NCBI RefSeq assembly: GCF_000208925.1
Contig: NW_001914885.1
Coordinates: 47,265-111,264, forward strand
From: Entamoeba histolytica HM-1:IMSS
Taxonomy: Eukaryota; Evosea; Mastigamoebida; Endamoebidae
Length of the DNA stretch: 64,000 nucleotides
Direction: 5' to 3'
The notes below the pieces were generated by a model. That model was not told the DNA's origin, searched no databases, and saw only the letters and a list, made by a program, of their open reading frames with translations. Both the position numbers and the translations under genes were made by a program. This document shows positions 32,647-41,409 of this stretch, one piece after another; position 1 is the first letter of the stretch; every line of letters begins with the position of its first letter.

Positions 32647-33518
32647 TTAAAACAAGTTATATAATGATGTCCAATATGCTCTTGTTGTTTTACCATCTAA
32701 TGGAAATTGATCATCAACCCACAACATTCCTATGTTTAATAACCCTATCTTTTTTAATGAGTAAATGAAAAAAAAAAAACAATAATTGAAGAAAATAATT
32801 TCAAACAAACTAATGTTCCTTTAACTCGTTCTTTTGACCATCCAATAATAAGCAATTCATCTTCTAAAAAATATGGCTTTTTATTTAATAAAGTTAAAAC
32901 AACTTGTTGATCATCAGCTAATTCAAATGGAACACTAATAACATAACTTTGTTGATAAATAGTAACAACTTTTAATCCTTCTCCTAGACATTTTGCTTGA
33001 TTAATTGCCTTAAAAATATCATTTCTATGATGTTATTAAATAAGTTATTATTTAATAATAATGAACAAACTGCCTAATTATTGATTTTCTTTTTTTATTA
33101 ATTAATTCACATAATTTATTTATTTCAATAATTCCACCATTTGACTCTCTTGATTTATAACACTCTTCTATAATTTGGACAGTAAGTTCATTATAAAAAG
33201 CATTACTTCCAAAAAAAATATTAAAATAACTTTTTTCAGCTAACATATTAAGTGTTTTACATTCTTTTATATTTATTTTATTACCAAACTTGTTAATGGT
33301 TCAACCCCCATTTTTCTACATAAGATATATAACATATTTTGAATATTAACATCATTTGTAATTTCATATCTATTATTTTGTAAAAATTCTTCTAATTTAA
33401 GTTTAAAAAGATTGATCTGTCTTTCTCGTTCTTTTTGATTAACTAAACAAAACTCTTTCCCTTTAGTTGACATCGCTTCTTTTTGTCTACATAACAAATC
33501 AATTGTTCTTTTTGACAT
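32647..33518 (-). CDS. SNF8: ESCRT-II subunit Vps22/SNF8 (EAP30), four exons
   Basis: Exons 33518-33290, 33239-33071, 33024-32811 and 32748-32647; introns of 50, 46 and 62 nt. Joined product 237 residues (human SNF8 258). Matches in order: 'INLFKLKLEEFLQNNRYEIT', 'CRKMGVEPLT', 'GSNAFYNELTVQIIEECYKS', 'NGGIIEINKL', 'FKAINQAKCLGEGLKVVTI', then the winged-helix end 'VKGTLIGLLNIGMLWVDD'. The last intron must end at an AAG (32749). The TAG four bases further on breaks the frame, while AAG restores exact alignment with the family. SNF8 pairs with Vps36 and Vps25 in ESCRT-II, linking ubiquitinated cargo sorting on endosomes to ESCRT-III. The first donor is GTTTGG instead of GTTTGT. Start is the only upstream ATG (MSKRTIDLL). 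Confidence 0.9.
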
Positions 33519-33901
33519 TATTGTGTTATTTTTTTAATTTTTAATTTTTAGTTCTTGGTTTCTTCTTTGTTCTTTCTTTTCTTTATGTCTTTTTGTATTT
33601 TAAATTCTTTCTTTATTTAATAAACATTACCTCAATCTTCTTTGAAGCTATTTACAATACATCATTAGAAAATGAGATTGTTGAGTGGTTATTCTTCTTT
33701 CTTCTTCGTTAAAATACTTTGTTTTTAATCATTGATTCCTTTCTTTCAAAAACTTTCAACACTTTTTAAATAACATTCTAAAAAGTTCTAATCTATTCTT
33801 TAATTTAATCGTTCAACATTCGATGATCAGAAAAGAATAAAATAGTACAAACTTCCAGGGTTTAAAATAACAAACAAACTTTAACTTTAAATCCAAATAA
33901 T
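33519..33901. promoter_or_regulatory. Divergent intergenic region (SNF8 / SLC35F6-like)
   Basis: About 380 bp between two divergent start codons, so it should hold both promoters. Pyrimidine-rich next to the SNF8 start. Near the other gene there is 'gggtttaaaataac' about 45 bp before the ATG, reminiscent of the Entamoeba TATA-like element. No gene seen. Confidence 0.4.
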
Positions 33902-35122
33902 ATGTCTTCAAAAGAGAAAATTTCTAATGCATTTAATACATTTGTAAATAAGTATTTAGTTATGACATCTATTATTGTTGTCTTTTTACTTACTGGTACA
34001 GCTACAACAATTTTATCAAAAACTGCTTATCAATTAAAAGCAGAAGGTAAAGATAATGATGTTCATTATTTTATTAAACCATTGTTTTTAAATTGGGCAA
34101 TGTTTTTAGGAATGACTCTTTGTTTAATTCTTTATTTTATTCAATTTCATATTCTCCCATTATTTAAAAAAGATTTAAAGAGTGAAAAAGAGTCAATGAC
34201 ATGGAAAGGATTTTTATTAATGCTTATTCCTGCTTTTTGTGATTTCTTAGCTACTTATTTAATGAATTTTGGATTGATTGTTGTTCCATCTAGTGTTTTC
34301 CAAATGATGAGAGGAAGTATTATTGTTTTTACTGCAATATTAGCTGTTTTTTATCGTAAACATAAAATGTATCTTTTTGAAATAATTGGTGTTATTATTA
34401 TTGTTGTTTCTCTTGCAGCAATTGGAAGTGCTGCTTTTTGCCCTGGAGCTCAACCAGATGTTGTTGAGACATCTTCAGGTGATTCATCAAGTAACACTGA
34501 TGGACCAAAAGTATATCCATGGTATGCTACTCTTATTGGTATTTCACTTATTTTAATCGCCCAATTCCTTCAAGCTTTCCAAACTATTCTTGAAGAACAA
34601 TTCCTTCATGATATTAAAGCTCCTGTTAGTTTCATTGTTGGTCTTGAAGGTTTATATGGACTTATTATTTGTTCTATTATGATGCCAATTATGGGATTAG
34701 ATTTTATGCCAAAAGGATTATATGAAGATACTTTAGATACTTTCATTATGTTAGGTCATTCTCCTGCATTAATTTGTATTACCATTGCTTATGTTTTTTC
34801 AATTTTAGCTTTCAATGTAACAGGTATGATGATTACTGATTACGTTAATGCTATGGTTAGAAATGTTATGGAGCCAATGAGAATGATTACTATTTGGATA
34901 TGTTCAGTATTCTTGTATTATGTTGTTGACCCAGACATTGGAGAAAAAGTTGGATGGTTTACATTTATTGAAGTATTTGGATTTATATTCCTTACAGGAG
35001 GTTTCTTATTATACACAAGAGTTATTAAGATACCTAAATTATTTAAATATCCTTCAAATGAAGAAGTTATTATTGAAGAGAAAAAAGAAGAAGAAAAAGA
35101 ACCATTATTATATTCAAATTAA
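33902..35122 (+). CDS. SLC35F6-like drug/metabolite-type transporter
   Basis: 406 residues, about ten hydrophobic spans in DMT-superfamily arrangement. Family-specific blocks: 'GTATTILSKTAYQL' in span 1, 'PAFCDFLATYLMNFGL' and 'VPSSVFQMMRGSIIVFTAIL' (spans 3-4), 'AQFLQAFQTILEEQFL' (span 6), 'VRNVMEPMRMITIWICSVFL' (span 9). These match SLC35F6 (TANGO9), a member of the nucleotide-sugar transporter group found on lysosomes or mitochondria in animals; the transported substrate is not settled. The loop after span 5 is short and Ser-rich, and the C-terminal tail is acidic and cytoplasmic ('EEKKEEEKEPLLYSN') with a possible dileucine sorting signal (EKEPLL). Intronless. Confidence 0.85.
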   Translation: MSSKEKISNAFNTFVNKYLVMTSIIVVFLLTGTATTILSKTAYQLKAEGKDNDVHYFIKPLFLNWAMFLGMTLCLILYFIQFHILPLFKKDLKSEKESMTWKGFLLMLIPAFCDFLATYLMNFGLIVVPSSVFQMMRGSIIVFTAILAVFYRKHKMYLFEIIGVIIIVVSLAAIGSAAFCPGAQPDVVETSSGDSSSNTDGPKVYPWYATLIGISLILIAQFLQAFQTILEEQFLHDIKAPVSFIVGLEGLYGLIICSIMMPIMGLDFMPKGLYEDTLDTFIMLGHSPALICITIAYVFSILAFNVTGMMITDYVNAMVRNVMEPMRMITIWICSVFLYYVVDPDIGEKVGWFTFIEVFGFIFLTGGFLLYTRVIKIPKLFKYPSNEEVIIEEKKEEEKEPLLYSN

Positions 35123-35200
35123 ATTTTTATTCTTCCTTTTTATTAAATCTTTTTCTTTTTATTATTTTTTAAACAAATTTTTGTGTTTAACAAATAAGAA

Positions 35201-37753
35201 TTACAACAATTCTAAATCATCAGAGCTTGATGAATATTCAGTAGTTTCTGTTAAGTCTAAGTTTAATTCATTAATAACATCTGAGAAATTTAACTTAGAA
35301 GATATATCAGAAAATCCATATGCTTCTTTACTTTGAATAGGTTTCTTTTCTTCACTTTCAGGTTTCTTTTCTTTTTTCTCTTCAACAACATCACTTTCAT
35401 CCTCTTCTTCTTCACTATCGTCCTCTTCTTCTTCTTCTTCTTCCTGTTCTTCATTTGTATTTTCTTCATTACTTAACTCACATTCAAATGTTAAGTCTTC
35501 ATCATTAATAACTTCAGTTTTTGATGTTTTACTTTTAATTGACTTCTTTTCTTCTTCTTCAGTATTATCTTCTTTCTTTGCTGACTCTTTTTCTCCTTCT
35601 AAGTTATTTTCATTTTTCTCTTCTTTGTCATCTTTAATAATCATGTCAACATCTGAAATATTTGGTTCTAAACTAATTCTTGATTTTTCTTTATTATTTG
35701 CTTGGTTCATTTCTTCTTGAGATTCTCCTTTCTTTGGTTCTTCTATTTTTTTCTTTTTAATAACAACTTCTTCATCAACAACAGCAACATCTTCTTTTTC
35801 TTTTCTTCTTACTACCTTTACGTTTTTCATTACAAAGAAATGAATCCACTTAAAAACACAATTATATATTTCATCTTTTAACATATGTAAATATGCATTT
35901 AATACAATAACTTCAAATGGCATAATTTTAATATATTGTTCAGAAATTTCAACATGTGTTTGCCTTGCTTGACATTGATCCATAATTTCTTCTCTAACAG
36001 CTTTAGCAAAAATTTCTGCAATACAATCAGTCATACAACTCATTAAATTTTTTCTTAAATGTTTTACCATTTTTTGTACTCCAAATTCAAATGATTCTTT
36101 AATAACTTCAGGAATATTTATTTCTTTTTTTCTTTTATTTAATGTTTTAAATGATAAATAGTCCATAGCTTTCCACCAAAACTTTTTTAATCCTCTATGA
36201 AGAATATCAGTCATTAATAAACAATGATCAGATATTGAAACAATCATATTAGTTAATGTATAAAAATAATCTTTTAATTGAATCTTTTCATCAGGAGATA
36301 ATGCTTGGTATTCTGCTGTAATCTTTTTATCAATTTCATAAAAACATCTCCATACATCAAATTTACCATCTCTTTCAAATCTCCATAGGAAAATATATAA
36401 TTCATCTTCCATTGTATCTATTCTTTTCTTACTAATATCTTCATCTTTTACCATTCCAACTTTTCGTGCCATCATTTCATTTAATACTGTAACAATATTT
36501 CTTACTTGGAAAAAACCAGTCATTCCTTCAATAATATGATCAAAACAAGTAAAAAATAATCTTAACTTCGTAAATGGTGGTGAAATATGACCAGCAATTT
36601 CACCCATTTGTTCATATAAAGATGGTGGGCAATCTTTAATAATTCTTTTCATATCATATAACTCTGTTTCAACATCATCAGAAATAACTGCACAATTTGG
36701 ATCAACAAGTTCTTGTTGTAATGAATGACATACTTCTAATAATCCTTCAAAATGTCCATATAAATATTTAAAACAAGGTAACATTTCCTTTAATACAACA
36801 TTAGTTGTAACATGAAATTCTTTAAGATATTCACTTATACTATCTTTAGCAGCATTTTGAACTGTATGAATATATCCCCAATATTCATCTAATAACATTT
36901 TCATATCAGAGAAGTTATTTAATGATAATTCAACTGCTTCAAAATCTTTTTGTATTTGGAACCAAAATTCACTAATATCTTCTGCTGTTGCTTTCATTAC
37001 AATTCTTAAAAATTCAAGGAATTCTTGTTTATTTTTTGCATCAGGTCGTTTTACTGAATCATCTTCATAACAAACTTCAACTACAATATATTTGGTTAAC
37101 CCTTCAACAGGATCATGATAAACAATATTATGAGTAAATGCACTAATTCGTTTCATTGCCCAATCAAACACATCTGAATATGCATCTTTTTCTGTAGCAT
37201 GACCTAAGAATGTTCTTAACGTTTTAGAATGAGCAATTCTTTTTTCTTTTAATATAACTAACATATATTTTGTAAGTTGAGTTAATAAATCACTTGTATC
37301 TTCTTTAAATGCATCAGCTTTAGTAGGTAATTGTGCAGCAAGATTTTTTGGCTTTAATTCAGAATGAAGTTCTTCAAATTGATCAAATCTTTTATATACC
37401 ATAGCAGTTTCACTTCCATATGTACTTCTAACAAGGAATACAGGTAAAGGATCATAATCTTTATCTAAAATACGTAAGTCATGTACACGAATAGCAATTT
37501 CTGTATTTTCTGGTGATGTTTCTGAAATAACACGGGCAGGTCTTTTACGTGGTTTAATTTTATTTCTTTTTTTTCCTTTAGCTTTTTTCTTTTCTTCTGA
37601 TATTTCTTTTTGTTGTAAATCATATAATTTAACAAGGAATTTTTGTGCATGAAGTATTTCTAATTCTCCTTGAAATTGTGCTTTAATTTTATTACGAAGA
37701 TTTTGTATACTTTCCCTTTGTTCTCTTGGAAGTAATTTCTCGTCTTTTACCAT
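35201..37753 (-). CDS. PX-domain protein with long helical region and acidic tail
   Basis: 850 residues. A basic linker (about 55-75, KKKAKGKKRNKIKPRKR) precedes a PX domain at about 85-190: 'VFLVRSTYGSETAMVYKRFD' with the R/K-R-F phosphoinositide-contact pattern, 'AAQLPTKADAF' and 'SKTLRTFLGHA'. Next comes a helix-rich stretch of about 430 residues with no clear BAR signature, then an acidic coiled tail (about 660-850) of Glu/Lys runs. PX domains bind PI3P or related lipids on endosomes. Sorting-nexin function is therefore likely but not shown, and the helical part could be a divergent BAR or unrelated membrane scaffold. The convergent transporter gene ends 79 bp away. Confidence 0.75.
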   Translation of the reverse strand: MVKDEKLLPREQRESIQNLRNKIKAQFQGELEILHAQKFLVKLYDLQQKEISEEKKKAKGKKRNKIKPRKRPARVISETSPENTEIAIRVHDLRILDKDYDPLPVFLVRSTYGSETAMVYKRFDQFEELHSELKPKNLAAQLPTKADAFKEDTSDLLTQLTKYMLVILKEKRIAHSKTLRTFLGHATEKDAYSDVFDWAMKRISAFTHNIVYHDPVEGLTKYIVVEVCYEDDSVKRPDAKNKQEFLEFLRIVMKATAEDISEFWFQIQKDFEAVELSLNNFSDMKMLLDEYWGYIHTVQNAAKDSISEYLKEFHVTTNVVLKEMLPCFKYLYGHFEGLLEVCHSLQQELVDPNCAVISDDVETELYDMKRIIKDCPPSLYEQMGEIAGHISPPFTKLRLFFTCFDHIIEGMTGFFQVRNIVTVLNEMMARKVGMVKDEDISKKRIDTMEDELYIFLWRFERDGKFDVWRCFYEIDKKITAEYQALSPDEKIQLKDYFYTLTNMIVSISDHCLLMTDILHRGLKKFWWKAMDYLSFKTLNKRKKEINIPEVIKESFEFGVQKMVKHLRKNLMSCMTDCIAEIFAKAVREEIMDQCQARQTHVEISEQYIKIMPFEVIVLNAYLHMLKDEIYNCVFKWIHFFVMKNVKVVRRKEKEDVAVVDEEVVIKKKKIEEPKKGESQEEMNQANNKEKSRISLEPNISDVDMIIKDDKEEKNENNLEGEKESAKKEDNTEEEEKKSIKSKTSKTEVINDEDLTFECELSNEENTNEEQEEEEEEEDDSEEEEDESDVVEEKKEKKPESEEKKPIQSKEAYGFSDISSKLNFSDVINELNLDLTETTEYSSSSDDLELL

Positions 37754-38025
37754 ATTGTCCTTTTCTTATACAATTTTAGTTCAATAATTTTTCTTCTATT
37801 CTTTTTTTGTATTTAACTATTTTTATTTACTATATTCTTCTATTTTTTTATTATTTCTTTAAAATTTGTTTTATGTCTTAACTTGAAATCAAATTTTTTT
37901 TTTAAATAAAAATGAATATCCAAAAAAATTAATTTAGAAAAAAAAAACATTATTATAACAAAAATATAAAACAAAAAAAAAAGTAATTAAAAAATAATAA
38001 GAAAAAATCTAAAAATGATTGAGTC

Positions 38026-38700
38026 ATGTTCTTCAAGGTTTTTTACTTTATCTTTTGTTTATAATGTTTTAATTCATTTGAACATTGATTTATTTTTTAG
38101 CTTATTTTATCATACACGATTCAAGTTACTCCTGAACACTTAAATGGAGGTATCGAAGACTATCTTGACAAATATATTTCCGAAACAACAGGATATAATA
38201 AAGATTATGAGTGTATTGTAATTTGTGTGTTAAATGTTTTAGAACATAAACCTATAAGAGTTTGATATTCATTTTAATTTTATAATCATTACTCAAAAAG
38301 TAGATTGCAGAAGGAACAGGGAATGTTGTCTTTTCAGTAAAGTTTGAAGCAATTGTTCAAAAAATTATCCGATCAGAAGTTGTTGATGGTATTATTTCTA
38401 GTGTTAATAAAGAAGGTGTTACTGTAGACGTAGGGTCATGGAAAAATATTCATGTCACAGCATCAAAAGTAGCTGATTGTGAATATGTTGAACAAAGTGG
38501 TTGTTATCGTGATAAAGATCGAACTTCTCAATATCAAATAAGAAAAGGTAGTCATGTCCGTGTCCGTTCAGATGTTGTTGATTATAACATCAATGGAAAA
38601 GTTTGTTTTTTATTTAATGATATTTTAATAAGAATAGATATTAATTATATTATAGAAATGTTTAGGGACTATTGAAAGATCTTTTTCATCTCATGACTGA
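38026..38700 (+). CDS. RPB7: RNA polymerase II subunit Rpb7, four exons with a 12-nt first exon
   Basis: Exons 38026-38037, 38101-38259, 38304-38600 and 38656-38700; introns of 63, 44 and 55 nt. Product 170 residues, against 171 in yeast. The first exon encodes only MFFK, which matches the yeast Rpb7 start (MFFIKDLSLNITLHP) once joined to 'LILSYTIQVTPEHLNGGI'. Then 'ECIVICVLNVLEHKPIR', 'GNVVFSVKFEAIVQKIIRSE' and the S1/OB part 'VVDGIISSVNKEGVTVDVGS'. The last exon 'CLGTIERSFSSHD' matches the C-terminal 'AIGSIKEDYLG'. Rpb7 with Rpb4 forms the polymerase II stalk that contacts emerging RNA. Donors vary: GTTTTT, GTTTGA, GTTTGT. The third intron has an unused TAG 37 nt in. Rpc25 or archaeal-type RpoE are less similar. 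Confidence 0.9.
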
Positions 38701-39043
38701 GAAAATAACAAATTATTTGTGATATATGTTTTATATACAGTTTTTATATTCTGTTATTCATAAAAATAATCAAAACAGTTTCGTTGTTCCGAGGACAAAA
38801 CTTAAATAGATACTATTTTAAATAATAAAAAAACTTATAACAAAAACTAAACAATTATGTTATTTTTGGTAATTTCCGTGAATATTTTTGAGATAAGAAA
38901 GAAAGAAGGAAGAGAGCGGGAGTTTTAAGAAAAAATAAATAAAAAAGAAAATCAAAAACTTGGAGAATAAAAATAGCAATGATAAGGAGACTTTTAAAAA
39001 ACGGAAAAAACAAAAAGAAAAAAATAACATCTAATAATTTGAG
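38701..39043. other. Short spacer, no gene
   Basis: About 340 bp, A-rich on the plus strand near the next start (purine runs 38880-39035). No gene or repeat seen; presumably Rpb7 3' end and the promoter of the following gene. Confidence 0.5.
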
Positions 39044-40156
39044 ATGAGTGAAGCAGAAGGGGTGAAGGTGAAGAAACAGAAGAAAGGATTATTTGATTTA
39101 TTCTCTCGAATTAAACATACAACAAGTGAAGAAAAGAAAGAAAAGAAAGAGAAAAAAGAAAAAAGCAAAAAAGAAAAGAAAGAAGCAAAAGAAAAGAAAT
39201 TAACTAGTGAAGAAACTTCAAAACTTCAACCTGTAGCCATTGCTAATCCAAAAGTAGCAGGGTATGCCACTGGTTCAATGGTTAATCTTTTAAAGAATAT
39301 GCCTGATTGGAGAGATCAAACTAGAAAAGTAGTTGTTGAAGGGAATTTTGAAACATTTCCTATTGCTGGAGATTTACCGCGTTTATTAAAACATTTATCT
39401 ATTGTACGTAAAACAAATGAAAATGAAATTTCTTGTTTATTCCCAGAAGATGGTAATAAAACTGATGGTAAAGTTAAAATTGTAGTTGATGTACAAGGAA
39501 ATAAAGTTACAACAGGTGATTGTTTAAAAGTTATTCAATGTATTACTAAAATCTTTGATGAAAAACATTGTGAACGAGTAGAAAAAGAATGGAATGCTGT
39601 TATGGATAATTCAGAAGATCTTTCTGTACAAAAAACATTTTTAATGAGAGTATTAAAAAGTGTTTATGTTGACGAAGGATCAAATGAAGTATCTCCTGTT
39701 ATTACATTTTTAAAAGCAATTAATCAAAAAATTATTGCAAGTTCTACTATGAAATTAAAAGCAGTATGTGGTAATTTGTTTATTAAAGATGCACGTTTGT
39801 TTTATTTATTTTATTTCATTTATTGTTTTTTTTAATACTTATTATTATTAGAACCAATGGTTTGGGAAATTGCAGTAATTCTTGATGGCGACAAAACTAT
39901 TATTTCTCATTACAGAAGACAAGAAACTACATCAAAAAATTCAGAAGAATATTTTAGATTTTTATGGGAATTACGTTTAGTATTTAATAAAGAAATGACT
40001 CAATTACAAGAATTAAAAATGGGTATTAATGACATTGAATTTAATCCAAATACTATTTCATCTGTACGTGAAAAAGTTGAGTCAACACTAGAATCTCTTA
40101 AATTTGAAGATTGTGTTGTGTCTGATTTAGAAGATTCAAGTTCTGAAGAAGAATAA
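39044..40156 (+). CDS. Hypothetical protein with Lys-rich N-terminus
   Basis: Two exons, 39044-39794 and 39852-40156; intron 39795-39851 (57 nt, GTTTGT/TTAG, split codon C|AA). Product 351 residues; not recognised. Residues 1-55 are Lys/Glu-rich after an amphipathic opening ('KKGLFDLFSRIKHTTSEEKK'). The rest is a folded, mainly helical domain with blocks such as 'DWRDQTRKVVVEGNFETFPI', 'GDLPRLLKHLSIVRKTNENE', 'VIQCITKIFDEKHCERVEKE' and 'MVWEIAVILDGDKTIISHYR', ending in an acidic Ser tail (DLEDSSSEEE) suited to phosphorylation. No membrane span or catalytic motif seen. The joined reading across the intron keeps a continuous domain, which supports the model. Confidence 0.7.
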
Positions 40157-40279
40157 AAACTATTATTTTTCTCATTCATTTACTTTTTTTTTTGTTATTT
40201 TAACTTATTTTTTTTTTTGTTTTTTATTTCAAAAATTAATCAAAAAAAAGATAAGATAAAAAGAATAGAAACAATTTAA

Positions 40280-40891
40280 TTAGCAACATTGTTTTGATGA
40301 TTGTTGCTCAACATCAGGTTTTTCAAGACGAAGACTTGTTGATTGAGTTAAACGTAAATTTTCAACTACTTTATTATTAATAATTTCATTAGAAATAATT
40401 TTAATTGCTTTGTCAACATTAGACCCATTTAAACATGAAGTTTCAATAAAAAAAGCACCTAATTTTCTTGCAAGAGAAGCCCCAACATCAGTAGTAATAT
40501 CTCTTTGTTGTTCAATATCTGACTTATTTCCAATAATTAAAACTGGGATAGGGTCACTAACAATATTTCTTAATTTGTTATACCATTTATCAACACTATT
40601 AAATGTGACTGCTTTAGTAATATCATAAACAATAATACATGCCTTTGCACCTTTAAAATAACTATCAGTAACAGCAGCAAATTTTTCTTGACCTGCAGTA
40701 TCAAAAAAAGTAAGACAGATATTTTCTTCATTTATATTTATTGTTTTATTTTTTATATCAACTCCAATAGTTGGTTTTAATTCTTTATAAAATTCTCTAT
40801 CAACATATCTTTTAACTAAAGACGTTTTCCCTACATTAGCATCACCAATAACAATAATTTTAAATACTATTGAATCATTGAAATCATTCAT
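40280..40891 (-). CDS. Rab-family small GTPase
   Basis: 203 residues. All G motifs present: P-loop GDANVGKT (16-23), switch I 'PTIGVDIKNKT', DTAGQEK with the catalytic Gln, NKSD, and 'FIETSC' in place of ETSA. Ends KQCC, a double-cysteine geranylgeranylation signal of Rabs. RabF-type features ('IGVDI', 'KLTFFDTAGQEKF'-like) place it in Rab rather than Rho or Ras. Entamoeba has a very large Rab set, and I cannot assign this one to a numbered subfamily. Probably cycles on an endomembrane in vesicle traffic. Intronless, divergent from the WASHC3-like gene with an 81-bp gap. Confidence 0.93.
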   Translation of the reverse strand: MNDFNDSIVFKIIVIGDANVGKTSLVKRYVDREFYKELKPTIGVDIKNKTININEENICLTFFDTAGQEKFAAVTDSYFKGAKACIIVYDITKAVTFNSVDKWYNKLRNIVSDPIPVLIIGNKSDIEQQRDITTDVGASLARKLGAFFIETSCLNGSNVDKAIKIISNEIINNKVVENLRLTQSTSLRLEKPDVEQQSSKQCC

Positions 40892-40972
40892 GGATGTTTA
40901 ATATGAAAGTTTTTTAGTAATTCGAGTTTTTTATATTTTTTTTATAACAAAAACTATGAATAATCATTTTAA

Positions 40973-41357
40973 ATGGACTCTTCATTCTCAGACCTCAACT
41001 CAAATAATAAAACTCCACACATAGACTCAAATAATACCACTTTGGCTGTTAATTGTTTTAATTATGAAACTCTTGATTTCCTTAATCATGTTCTGGATTA
41101 CTCAAACTCTTTTCTAATAAATTCAACTCTTGCATTAGATAATATTGGTTTGATAATTCTTTATTTCTTATTTCTTGTATATTCATCCTTTAGAAAATAC
41201 TCTTAGTCTTTTGGAAATGAAATTAAATTCAATTGAAACAAGTGAATGTACAAATGACCCTTCTTCAACACCAGTTCAACCTAATGAACCAGCAACCATA
41301 CCTCCTATTGTATCACTTGATTCTATTCCCCCACCTCCACCACCTCCAGCATTATAA
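40973..41357 (+). CDS. WASHC3 (CCDC53)/BRK1-family coiled-coil protein with polyproline tail
   Basis: Two exons, 40973-41147 and 41194-41357; intron 41148-41193 (46 nt; donor GTTTGA, acceptor TTTAG, codon G|AA). Product 112 residues. After splicing the core reads 'ETLDFLNHVLDYSNSFLINS', then 'LALDNIENTLSLLEMKLNSI', the coiled-coil pattern shared by CCDC53/WASHC3 and BRICK1. Those are the small trimer-forming subunits of the WASH and Scar/WAVE complexes. The tail is Pro-rich and ends IPPPPPPPAL, a profilin- or SH3-type ligand. WASH complexes drive Arp2/3 actin branching on endosomes. CCDC53 is favoured over BRK1 by the extra tail, but the C-terminal conserved part of animal CCDC53 is missing. 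WASHC3 itself is usually larger (about 190). Confidence 0.65.
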
Positions 41358-41409
41358 AATACTAAAAAAAACTAAGTCATTTTATTAACCAAAAACATTT
41401 CTTAATTAT

